Assembly (NCBI GenBank): GCA_963920665.1
Contig: OY987273.1
Coordinates: 16,184,501-16,248,500, forward strand
DNA: 64,000 bases
Direction of reading: 5' to 3'
Source: Straminergon stramineum
Taxonomy: Eukaryota; Streptophyta; Bryopsida; Hypnales; Calliergonaceae
The position numbers and the translations under genes were made by a program. The notes beneath the pieces were generated by a model. The model was not told the origin of the DNA and did no database searches. It saw only the letters and a program-made list of their open reading frames with translations. This document shows positions 34,156 through 46,352 of the stretch, one piece after another; position 1 is the stretch's first letter, and each line of letters starts with the position of its first letter.

Positions 34156-37100
34156 CTATAGACACCAATCTTCATCTCCTTTCACCTCAACTCCACTACT
34201 CTCTCCGTTAGCTCTCCGTTCAAAATCTTCATTGTCCGAATCATCTTCCGTATCATCTGAATCAAGTATCGTGGTCTTCTTCAAGCCTTTCTTTAAAGTA
34301 GGTTTACTCCCTTCCTTCGAATTTAATTTCTTTTTATTTACTTTCATAGAACCATGACAGGCTTTTTGAATAGGAACTTTTCTTTTCCTTCTATTGAAGG
34401 AAGCATTGACATCCTCATTAAGAGGGGTCTTTTTCTTCACCGGAGAGATAGCAAAAGGCTGCATATCTTTTTTAATTTCCCCCTTACTAGATTCTCGAAC
34501 CACCGCTTTCGATTTGGAGTCGACCTGTCCGTGAACGGTTATCTCCACTTTGACTTTCTTTTGAAGTGGTGGAGTGCTGGTTGTTGCTTTGATGGGTTCT
34601 CCTACCATTCGTTTTTCTAAACGACGAGCACGCAACATTACCAACAGTGGTTGATCACTATCCATATCAGTGAGGCATGTATGTGATGGCACTACTTTTT
34701 GTACATTACCGCCTGTAGAAATTTCTTTCGAAATGTTCATTAGACGTTTTCCATACCCAAAGCTTTGAAAACCCTCTAATCTTGTGATAGCTGGCTTCAA
34801 CGCTATTGGTGGAAGAGCGCTAGATCTCTGTACCTCAGAAATTGACTTCATTGGCTCCTTTCCTTTATCATTGTCCACAATACTTGATTTTGCGAATGCC
34901 ATCTTGGTTGAAGCACTCTTCTTCTGTACCTCAATATTTGATTCACCCTTGTCGGCACTGTTTTGGCCCACATCTTTTGGGACGTCCAACTCACTGACTT
35001 TGTGTCCTTTTCTATCATTTTCTTCGACATTTTCTTCTACCATATCTAGTGCTACAGACCGAGATTTCGAAATTTGAACATCTTCATCTGTTCTGGCATT
35101 GCCAAAAGCATCTCCATTCATTTCCACCTCCTCAACAATAACAATTCCCTTTTTTGATAGAACAGTTTCGCTACTCATGTATGCAGTTCCGTCACAATAT
35201 GCTGCTATTGAAGGTAGATTCTCCTCTACCCCTACTTCATCCTCATCTTCTAAAAAATCATACAAATCGTTCGCATTGCCTTCAACATTAGCATAGCGGT
35301 CATTACGATTATGATACGTATCATCCACCAAATTGGGAATGTCTTCCATAGCGTCTTCATCTTCTGACGGTACTGCACAACACAAGTCATCCTCGCCATT
35401 TACTACTTTAAAGGCCCTTTCCAAATCCTCGTCATCATCCTCATTATCATCTTCGTTCATCGGCCTATCCGAATCCTCTGACTCCACTGTCTCCATGTTA
35501 TCGTTGTACCATTTCTTTTCATCTTTTTCTTTTGATGCGTTTAGGACTTTGGAATTAGTATACGCACACACCAAATCTGCTGCTCTCTCTGGCTTCAATC
35601 TGTTTCGCGATTTGTTGTGAACAAAAGAATAGCTGCTCTAATTCCGTTCACATGAAGATGATGACACTGGTTGGGCCAATATCCTCTTTGCTAATGGAGC
35701 TATGAACTTGCCATAAGCACCTTCAAAATCCCACCAAGCATGTGCCGACAACATTTGTTCTCCCGGATTCAACATATTGTGGAATGGAGGTTCCTTATGT
35801 TGAAAAGCCACGAATTCTCGAACCACTGCTGCGTACTCATCCGGTTTACATATTTTCTCCAAAACACGCTTACATGCTGACATTACATCTGCATCATGGG
35901 CTAGTTCTTTGTCATATAGAAGGTATGGATTCAAGAGAGCTGCGGCAGATTGGAGATCGTTAGCTACCATTTCCCTTCGCACATGAAATGACTGTATCAA
36001 TGGAATTGCCTTGCTCTCTTCCAAACAAAATGGCGGACTTTCTAATCCATACACATGCTTTTCTAATTTCCTCATAATATGCAACACCTTCCCCATACAT
36101 GGTGATTTTGAATCCAAATCACGGAGTGCACATATAATTGGTTCAACCATCTCCACATAATTGATAGAACGGTTCCAAAAATGATCATCAAGAACAATTC
36201 TCCTCACTGCTGCTGCAAGGTTTCTTGGGTTGACTTTGGCTCCACGTTTCCTCTTGAGCGTACGTACATACTCTGCCCATTGAGGATCCACCACCGTTTG
36301 TTCCAATGGTCCTCTCAATTTTATCAAACGCTCCATCATGATAAATTGAGAGGCAAATCTTGTATCCCCCGGCATCAATAAACCAAGATTTGGCGAATAC
36401 TTCCGTAATAGAGCAAGTGGCATATGTCTCCTTTTGATAAATTTGGCTACAAGTATTCCTTCATTCAATTTTTCAGCAATCCAATCCTCTGACCCCCAAT
36501 CCTTAAGCAACAAATTCAACGCATGAACCACACACCCTTGGTAAAAAATATGAGGATACTTTTCAGATATCATATTCCATGCAGAAGAATTCACAGGGGC
36601 GTTATCTGTGGTTACTAACACAATGTTCTTGGGCCCTACTTATTCAATGAATTTTTCCAACACTGCTGCCAAATACACCCCATTCTTTTCACAACCACTC
36701 GTATCTACTGATCCAAGAAATTCTTCACCTGCGGATGATACAAGCATGGCATTGATCAAAGGACGTGTGGTCACAGAGCTCCATCCATCAATAGACACAG
36801 TTGCTCCAAATTTTCGAATGCTGTCTTCAGTCCGTGTGAGCAACTGTGTCTGAATGTTGGTCTTCGCCTCGTTCAACAATTTGTAACGAAGCTCGTGGTA
36901 TGATGGAGGAGTGTATGGTCTACCAAACACAGCCGTTCGCTTCACTGCTTCTTTAAAAGCTGCATTTCGAGCCACAGAAAATGGTATATTTGCCGTATAA
37001 AAAAAATTCGCCCACACAGAATGCAATTTGCGTTTATAACCTTCTTCAAATCCAGTCACTAAGCTGCTTTGTTTATGAGGCCTAGAACTTGATGCCTTCA

Positions 37101-37509
37101 GGGTTTCACGATCATGAGAAGCTTCTGTGGTGAAAGTTTCTTTAGTTCGTGCAAATACTACTTCTCTTGATGCTGGAGACGAGTCTTCGTGGGTTGATTG
37201 CCATACACCCCTTCCGATCGACAATTCTTGGGGGTCCATAGGTGCAGGGTTGCCATCTACAATATCGGTTACAACACTTTTTGGAAAAATTCCTTCGCAA
37301 CGAAGAAATGCAGCACGGACTACTATCGTCAATCGCGGACAATTCCTTACTCCTGTATCGCGTACACCATTTGGACCGGAATACCCTAAATGGCTCAACA
37401 TACAACAAGGCTTTTTGGTCATAACCACCTTGCAAAGCCTACATTGTACCTTATTGTCCGGTGTCACACTATACCAAGGAGAAAAATCCCTGGTCGGTTT
37501 AGGCACCAT
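34156..37509 (-). pseudogene. hAT transposase (BED finger, DUF659-like, dimerisation domain, long charged tail)
   Basis: One reading frame of 1,118 codons is interrupted by only two stops, TAA 36,640-36,642 and TAG 35,638-35,640. Residues about 16-60 form a BED-like zinc finger (VQCRLCKVVM...MLSHLGYSG). The DUF659/catalytic part has ATVSIDGWSSVTTRPLINAM, IVLVTTDNAPVN and QGCVVHALNLLLKD. The dimerisation region ends SSSSCERN-stop-SSYSFVHNK, where the family has Trp, so the TAG is TGG to TAG. After it comes a tail of about 440 residues, first acidic then Lys-rich, unusually long for hAT (typically 600-800 residues in total). The start at 37,509 precedes the zinc finger closely. It probably could move when intact; here it is a recent pseudogene unless the stops are suppressed. 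Confidence 0.9.
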
Positions 37510-37807
37510 AGTGACAATCTTACTTTTTAGCTATATTTAAAAACCAAAAAATACTTTTAATCATAAACCTACAATGTAACAATGTTCACAATATCAATAA
37601 AATCAGTCGTAAAAAGCCTTGCAAAACAAAGCCCCCCCATCCACTAAACTATGCATTACCAAGCAAGGGACACAATAAATTGCAACTCCTAGCCCTTAGA
37701 AATCTTAGCGTTCAGTTTCTTGAGAGTGAATAGGAAGGCTTCTCTTCTAACTCTTATAGTCCCCCAACAGAAGCTGACCGTTCACTTAGGGTTCACATTT
37801 AAAAAAT

Positions 37808-38045
37808 TCAAATTAACGGTCTCACAAAGCGAGCGGATGGGGCGGTGTTAGGGGCGGGTGGTCGGGGCAGACGGCCGGACACAGCGAATGCAGCGGATGT
37901 GCGGGCAGAGCGGGTGGACGATTTTGCAAGCGGACGGGCAGGGCGGACGGGCGGGCAGAGTGGGCAGACGGGGCGGACGGGGAGGACGGACGGGGCGAAC
38001 GGACGGGGCGAACGGGCGGGCAAAGTGGGCGGACGGGGCACTTCA
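37808..38045. promoter_or_regulatory. Intergenic GCGGACGG array upstream of the hAT transposase
   Basis: The same GGGCGGACGG words as in the two subterminal regions are concentrated in the gap between the transposase start (37,509) and the end of the RING gene (38,455). Position and motif suggest that transposase binding could regulate its own promoter. Long frames in all directions across it are artefacts of the GC-rich repeat. Confidence 0.5.
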
Positions 38046-38454
38046 CCCAAGGATCCACCCCTTTTCACATAATACTTTTTATTTTACTATTACAAATCAG
38101 AGAAGAACAAATGAATCATGAATGCATCCATATACAAATAAATTCAAATTCATACATAAAACTATTTTCTTAAGCAAAGAAAAATATATTGTTTGTATAC
38201 ATAAATATATAGGTGATCGCAAAATACAAAAAACATAGCTTCACTACAATTACTTTATATTACTTGATCCTTTTAAGATCTAAACACTTCACACTTTTTT
38301 TTTTTTCCCTCAATGGAAGAACCATTGCTTTCAAAAAACACTATTCTATCCTCAAATCCTACTTTCCATTGGATGGACCACTACCTTCTCCCATATGACG
38401 AGTAGAACTTTTTGTAGTGAGGCGTTCAGCTGATTTTTGACGAGTCGTGAACAT

Positions 38455-40006
38455 CTAACTTGGATGAACTATTAGCCCTCCTATTTGAAGTTCCTTATCC
38501 ACCTTAGATATTTGTTTTTTCATTTCCGGAGAGAAGTCATCATCGTCTTCACGCTTCCTTTTTTGTTTTCTCCTCGGTGATAAATCAACTTCATCTGCCT
38601 TCAAGGCTCTCAAGTTACTCTCCACTCGATCCACCATCGCTTGAACTACCTCATCATCTCCCTTCCCTTGCCAGGCCATGAGGCGATTTCCATCCAATAA
38701 GAAGGCCTTCCAATGTCCTATAATATCAACGATGCGCTTATCAAATGCTGCTGCAACGTCTACAGATGAATGTGGTGTACTCACTGGTCTATCCGTATTG
38801 TAAACAACACGGACCTTTGCAACCTCTTCCAACTTCGACAACAAGAGGGCCCGACCTACGAGAGTGGTTATAGGCCGCATATTGCTCATCGAATTCATCT
38901 CCATGGTTCACCTCCACCCAACTGTCATTTGGTCCTCTCTCCACTTTCTTTTCTGGAAAACGAAAGAACTTTTTGTGTTGCAAACTCCAATGTCCTCCCA
39001 TATTGCGACAAAACAATTCACCGGCTGTGTCATCTACGATACCTCGAGCCCGCAATTCCACCTCTCTATTGTGAGTCATCCACACGTCGGGATCCAGTGG
39101 TTGCTGAGATTCCTCGTACAATCCATGCATCCGTTCATTTGAATTCCATGTGAGTGGCCTCCCCCAATGTAGATAATTTTGGAACTTGAACGGCCCTTGA
39201 TCAAGTGGAAGGGTCCAACGATTGTATTCGTGGTTTGGAGGCATGGCTTCCAAGATACCAAACATTTCGTAGAACCTCGGAGTCAATGGACAATGACACT
39301 CAGCACAGACGGAACGAACTAGCGATGCTTTCACGATGCAAGTAACATGGAAAGTGTGGCGACATTGGCCCATAGTTACAACACCTTCCGGTCCGAAGGG
39401 GCCTTGGCAAAGGCTACAAGAACCTTTCAAGATTGGAGAGGCTAGATCACAAGCATGCACCACTTTCTTGTCTTCGTCTTTGATGTGTGTTGAAAGTGTA
39501 TTGTAAGGGACCCATCCTTCCTCTGCTTCTAAGGCCCAATTGATGTGTGTATCTTCGTCCTTCTTGGTGTGGTTTAACCGCTCAAACATGGCATCCATGT
39601 CTCCCCAACATGTGATCTCCGTATATCCTTTAGAGGGATGTTGGTCAAATATAGTCTTGAACCGATTCAACGAGCTTTCAATGGCATTGCAATTTTCAAT
39701 GGACTCCATTGCCAATGTCTGAAGACCTACCATCGCTCGGGATACTACAAAGGGTTTGTCTTGGAGTTTTTGTACCCATGCTAACCATCGAGACTCCAAG
39801 CCACTAGAAGGCATCAATTTCTCCAAATTCAAGGACAATTTCAATCGGTTCAACTCCGATTCAACAGAAACCTTTGCTTCAATTGCCTCCTCCAATTGAT
39901 GCTTTAATTCTTCAAGTTCATGATCCTCGGTTTGTGTCTCCGCATTCATGCAAACTGTTGAAAGCTTTTCCATTGATGGTTGAGGTGTCGCTTCTAATCT
40001 GCTCAT
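38455..40006 (-). pseudogene. hAT second gene: coiled-coil RING-H2 protein
   Basis: The frame from 40,006 begins MSRLEATPQPSMEKL. It has a coiled coil (ELEELKHQLEEAIEAKVSVE...), then a RING-H2 finger with all eight ligands in order: CSLC, CRHTFHVTC, CAEC. After it comes a conserved block (NRWTLPLDQGPFKFQNYLHW). A frame change near 38,865 leads into LVGRALLLSKLEEVAKV and a basic tail (RRKQKRKREDDDDFSPEMKK). RING-H2 fingers usually mark E3 ubiquitin ligases, so the role is inferred. Copy 2 has the same gene in the same place (53,944-59,043), so it belongs to the transposon. The true start may lie beyond the N gap, because the copy-2 gene extends much further upstream. Confidence 0.8.
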
Positions 40007-40038
40007 CTCATGGCTTTCTTCGACATTTGTAATGTCAG

Positions 40039-40238
40039 NNNNNNNNNNNNNNNNNNNNNNNNNNNNNNNNNNNNNNNNNNNNNNNNNNNNNNNNNNNNNN
40101 NNNNNNNNNNNNNNNNNNNNNNNNNNNNNNNNNNNNNNNNNNNNNNNNNNNNNNNNNNNNNNNNNNNNNNNNNNNNNNNNNNNNNNNNNNNNNNNNNNNN
40201 NNNNNNNNNNNNNNNNNNNNNNNNNNNNNNNNNNNNNN
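40039..40238. other. Assembly gap, 200 N
   Basis: Exactly 200 undetermined bases interrupt the 5' part of the RING gene. The round number suggests a placeholder of unknown true size. Confidence 0.98.
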
Positions 40239-40534
40239 GACTAAGGGAAATCCCTATCTCTATGTCCATGAATTTCATTTGAATAGGAAAAAGAACTCTC
40301 CCCATCAAGGTTCTCTGTCACTAAATTTTTAAGAAATGAATGCCCAATTCTAAATTCTCTATTGAGGGTTTGGAGATGAAAATTTATGCGTTTTTTTTTT
40401 CTTTTTTTTTAATTACAAATTTAGGGAAATCAAAGGTTACTTCCCTACAAATTTAAAGTAGAGTAATATTAGGGGTGTAGAACTTCCTTGTTCTGATTTT
40501 TATGATTTTCATCTACAATTCTATAAAGGACATG

Positions 40535-40840
40535 GAGACAGTTTGTGAATGTGGTCTGGGCGGTCCGGGCAGCGGGACGGGGAGGACATGGCGGTCGAGG
40601 GAGACAGTCGGTCGCGCCGGACGAGCAGCGGCGGACGGTTAGTGGCGGACGGGTAGGGGCGGACGTTTGAGGCGGACGGGCGGACGGGCGGCGCGGGACG
40701 AGCAGCAGCGGATGTATGGTCCAGTGGCGGACGGTCTGGGCAGACGGTCGGGGCAGACGGCGGGAACGTCCACGACGTTTCGCTTGTCATCGGATGTTGT
40801 GGACCCCCGCGTCCGCGTCTGCGTTCGGACGTTCGAACGT
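40535..40840. repeat. hAT subterminal GCGGACGG-rich array, right
   Basis: GGCGGACGG, GGCGGACGTT and AGACGGTCGGGG words recur up to the right terminus, mirroring the left subterminal array. Confidence 0.7.
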
Positions 40841-40853
40841 TGTGTCAACCCTG

Positions 40854-40861
40854 CTTAAAAC
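40854..40861. repeat. 8-bp target-site duplication CTTAAAAC, right
   Basis: Identical to 33,582-33,589. Confidence 0.95.
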
Positions 40862-42280
40862 TTCTTTGTGAGAATTTTTTTCAAACATTTCAATCCCGAT
40901 TGTATGACCTCTTCTAATTTAGGCCAAATTTAAAAGAATTCTCTTTATGCAAAATTAAACCGCCCTCTAGTATGCTTCTCCTCGTCTACAAAGTCAATAA
41001 AAGATTAGAAATAACCTACTATTGTAAAGTCAATGACCACTTCAGAATACTCCTAGAGTTCATGTTTTGAATGTACAAAAAAATCAACAATGTGGAAAGT
41101 TGTAATGTTTTGCAATATCTATGATTACCCAAAATATCTTTTTTTCTTTTTTTTGCAATTTACAACATTAGTAAAAGACTTCAAGGAACCACTTGTTCTA
41201 GTGGAAGCCTTTGATGTCAAATTACAAAGGATGTTGAAACATATATGAAACAGAGAACATAAAACCCAATTTATGGGAACATGATGAAGTGGTACCTTGA
41301 AATGAGGAACAAAGACACCCACTAGTTCTAGAAAAAGATTAAATACTAGACATTCACTCGAACATTGAACTTCTTATTCATTTTGAATGATGCAAAACAC
41401 AAAAATGAGGACGGTTAAGGGTCCTAACCACACCTAAAAATATTTGTGCACTGTAGGAGTGTGAGAATGCTTTGTGAACATAAAGAAGGAAATGGTCAAC
41501 AAATAGATTTTCACCCATAAATTTCTGTATTAGTAAATAAAATTCTATAGAGGGTTCAAGGTGTGCGAGAAAGCTTTGTGAATACAATTAAAAAAATGAA
41601 GAGGTTAAAGATTATGACCTATGAAATTATCTATTAGGGTTAGACCCCTGAACCAATAGGTGAAAATCATTCAACTATTTGGACATGAACAATGAGTTTT
41701 TATAGCTTGAAGTGAATCATTCTTTTTTTCAAATTACAACCTAAAACTAAAATCTTCCCTAAATCAATTCATTAGAATTTGCTATTTAATAAATATGGAG
41801 TATATTCCGAGGTTTAGGGTCATTGTAACTATGTATGTTTATTCTCTTGGCTCATGTTTGTTTTCATGGATAGAAATATAGGAATTGCCAATTGCACTTT
41901 AGTCGTACATAAATGTACTTTTTTTGGACAGAAAATGTCATCCATGGTGTTTAACCCTAGAAGGGTCTGAGTGCCTTCTGGGTCTGTATAGAATATTATG
42001 TATTTGGTGGTATTTGATGAAGAAAAAATTAACCAAATACTTTTCTTCATTAAGTAAATTAATTATCATGATTGTATTATTAAAAAAAAATGTGTCGTAA
42101 GTCATCTATTAAACCACAATTGAAGACTTATAAAGCAATATATTGGTCGTACAAAGGGACCCCAAGAGCCTTTTAAGGATTATAGGTTCATGTATACAAG
42201 AAGCATAAAATTATTACAGTCCTATTGTAGTATAAAATTGTCTATGGACCCTAATAAAGTACTCTAAAATTTTAAAATCC
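40862..42280. other. AT-rich interior of the giant element, no gene recognised
   Basis: No coding signal, terminal repeat or tandem structure was found between the nested hAT and the 54-bp repeat. Confidence 0.4.
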
Positions 42281-42344
42281 CACAACCTTGGGTCTTGTTT
42301 TGCGGGATTGGGGGTCACAGCAGACAGTGAAGGGGTCGTCTCTC

Positions 42345-42770
42345 TCCCGCGTCGTGGAGATTGAGCCTTTGTGCGCTTCACTTAGGGTTTCTTGTTTTTG
42401 CTCGTCTTCTGTGCGCTTTAGTTACGGCGACGTCGAGATTGAGCTTTTGCTTTTGCTTCCGCTCCTTGTCCTTGTCTTTTGTGCGCTTCTCGTGGAGATT
42501 GAGCTTCTGCTTTAGCTCCTCGTCCTCGTCTTTTGTACACTTCCTATGGAGATTGAGCTTCTGCTTCTACTCCTCGTCCTCATCTTTTGTGCACTTACCG
42601 TGGAGATTGAGCTTCTGCTTCTACTCCTCGTCCTTGTCTTTTGTGCGCTTTCCGTGGAGATTTAGCTTCTGCTTCCGCTCCTCGTCCTCGTCTTCTATGC
42701 ACTTCCCGTGGAGATTGAGCTCCTGTTTCCGCTCCATGCTCCTCGTCCTCGTCTTCTATACGCTTCACCT
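42345..42770. repeat. 54-bp tandem repeat
   Basis: GGAGATTGAGCTTCTGCTTC and variants recur with an exact 54-bp step: GAGATT at 42,495, 42,549, 42,603, 42,657 and 42,711, with less regular units before. The period is a multiple of three, so both strands keep an open frame (WRLSFCFYSSSSSFVHLP on plus; a basic RGRGAEAEAQSPR type on minus). Whether it is translated is unknown. It lies in the leader region of the ParB-like gene. Confidence 0.8.
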
Positions 42771-42774
42771 CATT

Positions 42775-43790
42775 GTGCTTTTCCATTGAAGTCCTCTCTT
42801 TATTGTTCACGGCATTGTGCTCTTCGTTGGCGAGGTTTCTTCGTTGTGACCTAGGTTTAGAGTTAGTCTCCTTCCTTGCAAAAGTTTCTCAGTTTCTTTG
42901 TTGTGCTAGGGTTTTCTTGTCTTTGCTTTCATAATGTTATTCTTTCTTTGTTGTGCCTTGTTTAGGCTTATGCTAAACTGCCTTCTTTGTCTAAAATTTT
43001 ATCAATTTTGGTTGTCTTCCATAGCGCTTATTCCACTAAGAAAATGTTCAGGGTTGTTGCTGTGGGCACGAGCTTCATTGACGTGGAGCGCTTTTCATTT
43101 TTTCACATTTGTAAAGCTTTATCTTAGAAAGGTAATGACACTTACACTTCCCTCTATTTGCTTATTATTCCACATACTTTTTGTTCATTGGCAACTGCAC
43201 GTCGTCTTCATTTTTTTTGGAGCTCGATGTCTGCAATTGTTGTTCTTCGTTCTCCTCTTAGAAAGACTTGGGATTTTGTATTTTGTCATAGTTTTTGTGT
43301 TTGTTGTGCTTCACCTTCTAATTCATTTGCAGTGGTTTCATTCTAGGGTTGTGGTTTATTGTCTCGTGTTTGAATTTTCTAGTTTTGCAAAAGACCTTAG
43401 ATTGTGGTCTACGGTTTTAGTACTTGGCACTTGTTCTTGTGTTTTTTGTTTCACGGTTTGTTGTTGTGTGGATTTTGTTTTGAATCACATTCTTTCTTTT
43501 GAGTTCCTTGGTTAGTATGTTCGCTTCTCATGGTTTGTAGTTTGCTGGTTTGCACCATCGCTTATTGTGGTTTCAGGTTTAGGGTTTGTTGTGATTTTGA
43601 GGGTTTTTTGAATTACGTTTGGTGCTTAGGGTTCGCTTAGGGTCTGTTTAGGATCTGTGCAAGGGTTGACCAGGGTTTGCTTATTGCTCACGTAGGGTTT
43701 ACTCAGGGTATCTTCGGGTATCACCAGGTATCAAATGGGTATCAAATAGGTATCATATAAGTATCACAGAACATGATAACGAAAAGTATT
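42775..43790. other. Leader-like T-rich region before the palindrome array
   Basis: The T-rich plus strand carries repeated TTAGGGTTT/CTTAGGG words and GGTATCAnnnnGGTATCA steps (43,710-43,765). The 193-codon plus frame at 42,934-43,515 is hydrophobic and driven by T-richness; I do not accept it as a gene. It may be 5' leader or promoter for the downstream gene. Confidence 0.35.
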
Positions 43791-43804
43791 ATTCACCACT
43801 AAAA

Positions 43805-44190
43805 TGCAGTTCAGGTTGGGGCGGCCTAAACTTCACAAAACTTAAAAGAAATCCTTGAACTGCAACTTTTAAATCACCATTAGCATAAGTGCAATTCAAG
43901 TCGTCCCAACTTGAATTGCACAGAAGTCCAAAAAAAATAGTTCGTGTCACCTGTAAAGCACCATTAACGTAAGTGCAATTCAGATCGTCTTGACCTAAAT
44001 TGTATAGAAGTTCGAAGAAAGCCTAGCCGTGTCACTTATAAAACACCATTCACGTAAATGCAATTCAAGTCGTCCCAACATGAATTGCATAGAAGTCTGA
44101 AGAAAGACAGGCCGTATCACCCGTAAAGCACCATTCACGTACATGCAATTTAGGTTGTCCCATCTTGAATTCCACAGAGGTAAAAGAAAT
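43805..44190. repeat. 84-85-bp tandem array with the same palindromic core
   Basis: Five units start at 43,805, 43,889, 43,973, 44,058 and 44,143. Each contains TGCAATTCAAGTCGTCCCAA followed by CTTGAATTGCA or a close variant, plus a conserved flank (CACCATTCACGTAAATG). The core dyad matches that of the 28,978-30,052 array, while the flanks differ. It precedes the ParB-like gene. Confidence 0.85.
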
Positions 44191-44536
44191 TTAGCTCATA
44201 CACAGTTAGTCAAATACTTTCATTACTACTACTTAGTTCAGTTGAAAATAAAAAGGATAAAAATCAAAGAGAATCCCCTTCAACGCCATCACTATTGGCT
44301 AAAATCAGGTCAACCCAAATTGAAATACACAACTTCATATTATAATCATATATTAGACAAAACATGAGTCATACAACATGACTAAAGATCAAATCCCAAT
44401 GCAATACAGAAGAAGGAGAAAATTAAAGAAACAAACGAATGGACTATGCACAATTCATACACTCATCAAATAAGTATCAACTTGATAAACTGTAAACAAA
44501 TAAAAACCATTAAGAATTTTTTTGACAAAAATTAAT

Positions 44537-44570
44537 GTGCAATTCAGGTCGGGGCGACCTAAACTGCAAT
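44537..44570. repeat. Dispersed palindromic site
   Basis: GCAATTCAGGTCGGGGCGAC followed by CTAAACTGCAAT, a nearly symmetric copy of the core. Confidence 0.8.
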
Positions 44571-44741
44571 GCCAGATAACAATAACAAAGTGCAATTATC
44601 ACTATCAGTATCTTGACCGAAAATATGAATGATAACAAACATCAATCCCCAACATCCAATACTTCAAGTGAAATTAATCTTAACAGAATCTATTTAGATA
44701 AATAGAAATGATAACACTAGAATATCAGTCGTAATGTATCA

Positions 44742-44771
44742 ACGTTTAGGTCAGGCCAACTTGAACTGCAA
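44742..44771. repeat. Dispersed palindromic site
   Basis: CGTTTAGGTCAGGCCAACTT followed by GAACTGCAA, a diverged copy just upstream of the ParB-like gene start. Confidence 0.65.
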
Positions 44772-46320
44772 ATAGCCATAGGAATTGGATTCCATTCATG
44801 GACAATATGTCTGATTTGAACGAGTTCTTTGAAACAATGTATGAACTCACAGATTCAATGTTTATATAGAATGGAAGACCAAATTCAAAATTTGAACGCC
44901 TATTTTACTCATCTGACCACTACAAGACTAGAGGACGAGTTTGACGATGACGAGATGATGATTGAAGGAGATTACTGGGAGTTTAGTGATCCCGACCAAG
45001 TCGAGGCCTGGAGTCTGACTATGGTGCCCCATACAGACAATATGGTCTTTAATATGAAATATAAGAACTCAAAAAATTTTATACCACTTTCTTACGATGA
45101 GAAGGTCAAGGACATTATTAATGATGTCTACCTAGAGATCAAAGTATGCTACGTGACAACCAAGGGTGAATTGGCAACCGACAAGCAATACCACTTCACA
45201 ATTACCTTAAACTTGGAGAAGATCCCTTTCACGATGGTGCCTTTTCTTTAGAGTCTGGAGCCTATGCCTTATAGTAGCGAGATCAAAAACCTAGAGAAGA
45301 AGGTAGACAAGAACTATTATAGTAACGTCGACGGTTCACCTTTGATAGGAAAGTGTCTCTGTACTAAATTGCGCTATCTTTTCAATTCATTCGAAGTACT
45401 AAAAGAGAAGCACCCAATGCAACAATCGTTTCTGGCTCCTTGAATAGTCTCTATTGAATTCAGTAGTTAGGGTGAAGGTCAACCATCTGTGGGGACACAA
45501 ACGCTCGGATCTCAAGGTCGGAGGAAGAGGAATAAGAAGCTACCTCCAACACCAACATCTGTGACACGAAGCAGTCCACTGGGCTCAACCTTTGCAAAAA
45601 AACCTGCAGAGAAGACATCCGAGTAGTCGGGTCCAGGAGAATTGAGTTATGTAGATTTGATGGCAATGGTGCCCTAAGCATTGCAGACGAACCGCAGACT
45701 AGACTTCAAAACTGTGAGTGCGGTCTATAAAAAGTTTTGGGAGACATGCATGGATGTATATTTTTTAGGGGTGGATGAAAAGAAAGTGCTTCCCCTCGAG
45801 CAGTTGATTGAAGCACCCGCTCAATTCAACATCCGAGTCTTAGAGACCCATTTGGTGGAGTCCATGATGAACTAGCTTGTCAACATCCCAGACAAGAGCA
45901 CCAAACAAACCCTCTGCGTGATGCTAGTTGGTCCTACAAAGAAGCCAACAAAGTGGGAAGATATTCAACATGGATTGTTCTACATCATCAACGGTCAGCA
46001 TAGCGTTGCTGCTAGCAGGAAGATGATGGAGGAAGATAGCAGGATTGACGAGACGTCCCAAAAGGAGTTTGAGAAGTGGAATTGTTTTATTGTGTGGTCA
46101 AATGATGTTGAGAAGTTGCAGTCCATCTTCGCCTATTACAATTGCGTTAACCACTTTCAAGCAATACAACCGTCCTAGGCGACTAACATTCTCGGAGCAA
46201 GAACCGTATGGGTGAACATGGGTAGCCCAAAGAATCCAAAGGACGCAGTTGCTATAGGAACAGTCCAAATGGCCCGATGAAATAGAGAGTCATTCAAGCA
46301 AACAACAAAATTTAGGGTGA

Positions 46321-46352
46321 ATAATTCAAATCGGGTCGACCTGAACTGCAAT
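46321..46352. repeat. Dispersed palindromic site inside the ParB-like gene
   Basis: ATTCAAATCGGGTCGACCTG followed by AACTGCAAT lies between coding blocks; the surrounding frame is not clearly coding, so it may be in an intron. Confidence 0.7.

Larger units (their letters stand above)
33590..40853. mobile_element. Complete hAT transposon (copy 1), 7.26 kb
   Basis: The element begins CAGGGTTGACA and ends TGTCAACCCTG, with GAACGTCCG words just inside both ends and a perfect 8-bp duplication CTTAAAAC outside. It encodes two minus-strand genes: a transposase (34,156-37,509) and a coiled-coil RING-H2 protein (38,455 to at least 40,006). GC-rich GCGGACGG arrays occupy both subterminal regions and the intergenic space. 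Perfect ends and duplication with few coding lesions indicate an insertion younger than copy 2. Length is approximate because of the N gap. Confidence 0.95.

Noticed and set aside
37808..38121. Four overlapping frames on both strands
   Set aside because: Artefacts of the GC-rich GCGGACGG repeat, which lacks stop codons.
42934..43515. 193-codon hydrophobic plus-strand frame
   Set aside because: Its Phe/Leu/Cys-rich composition follows from the T-rich DNA; there is no start context, domain or counterpart.
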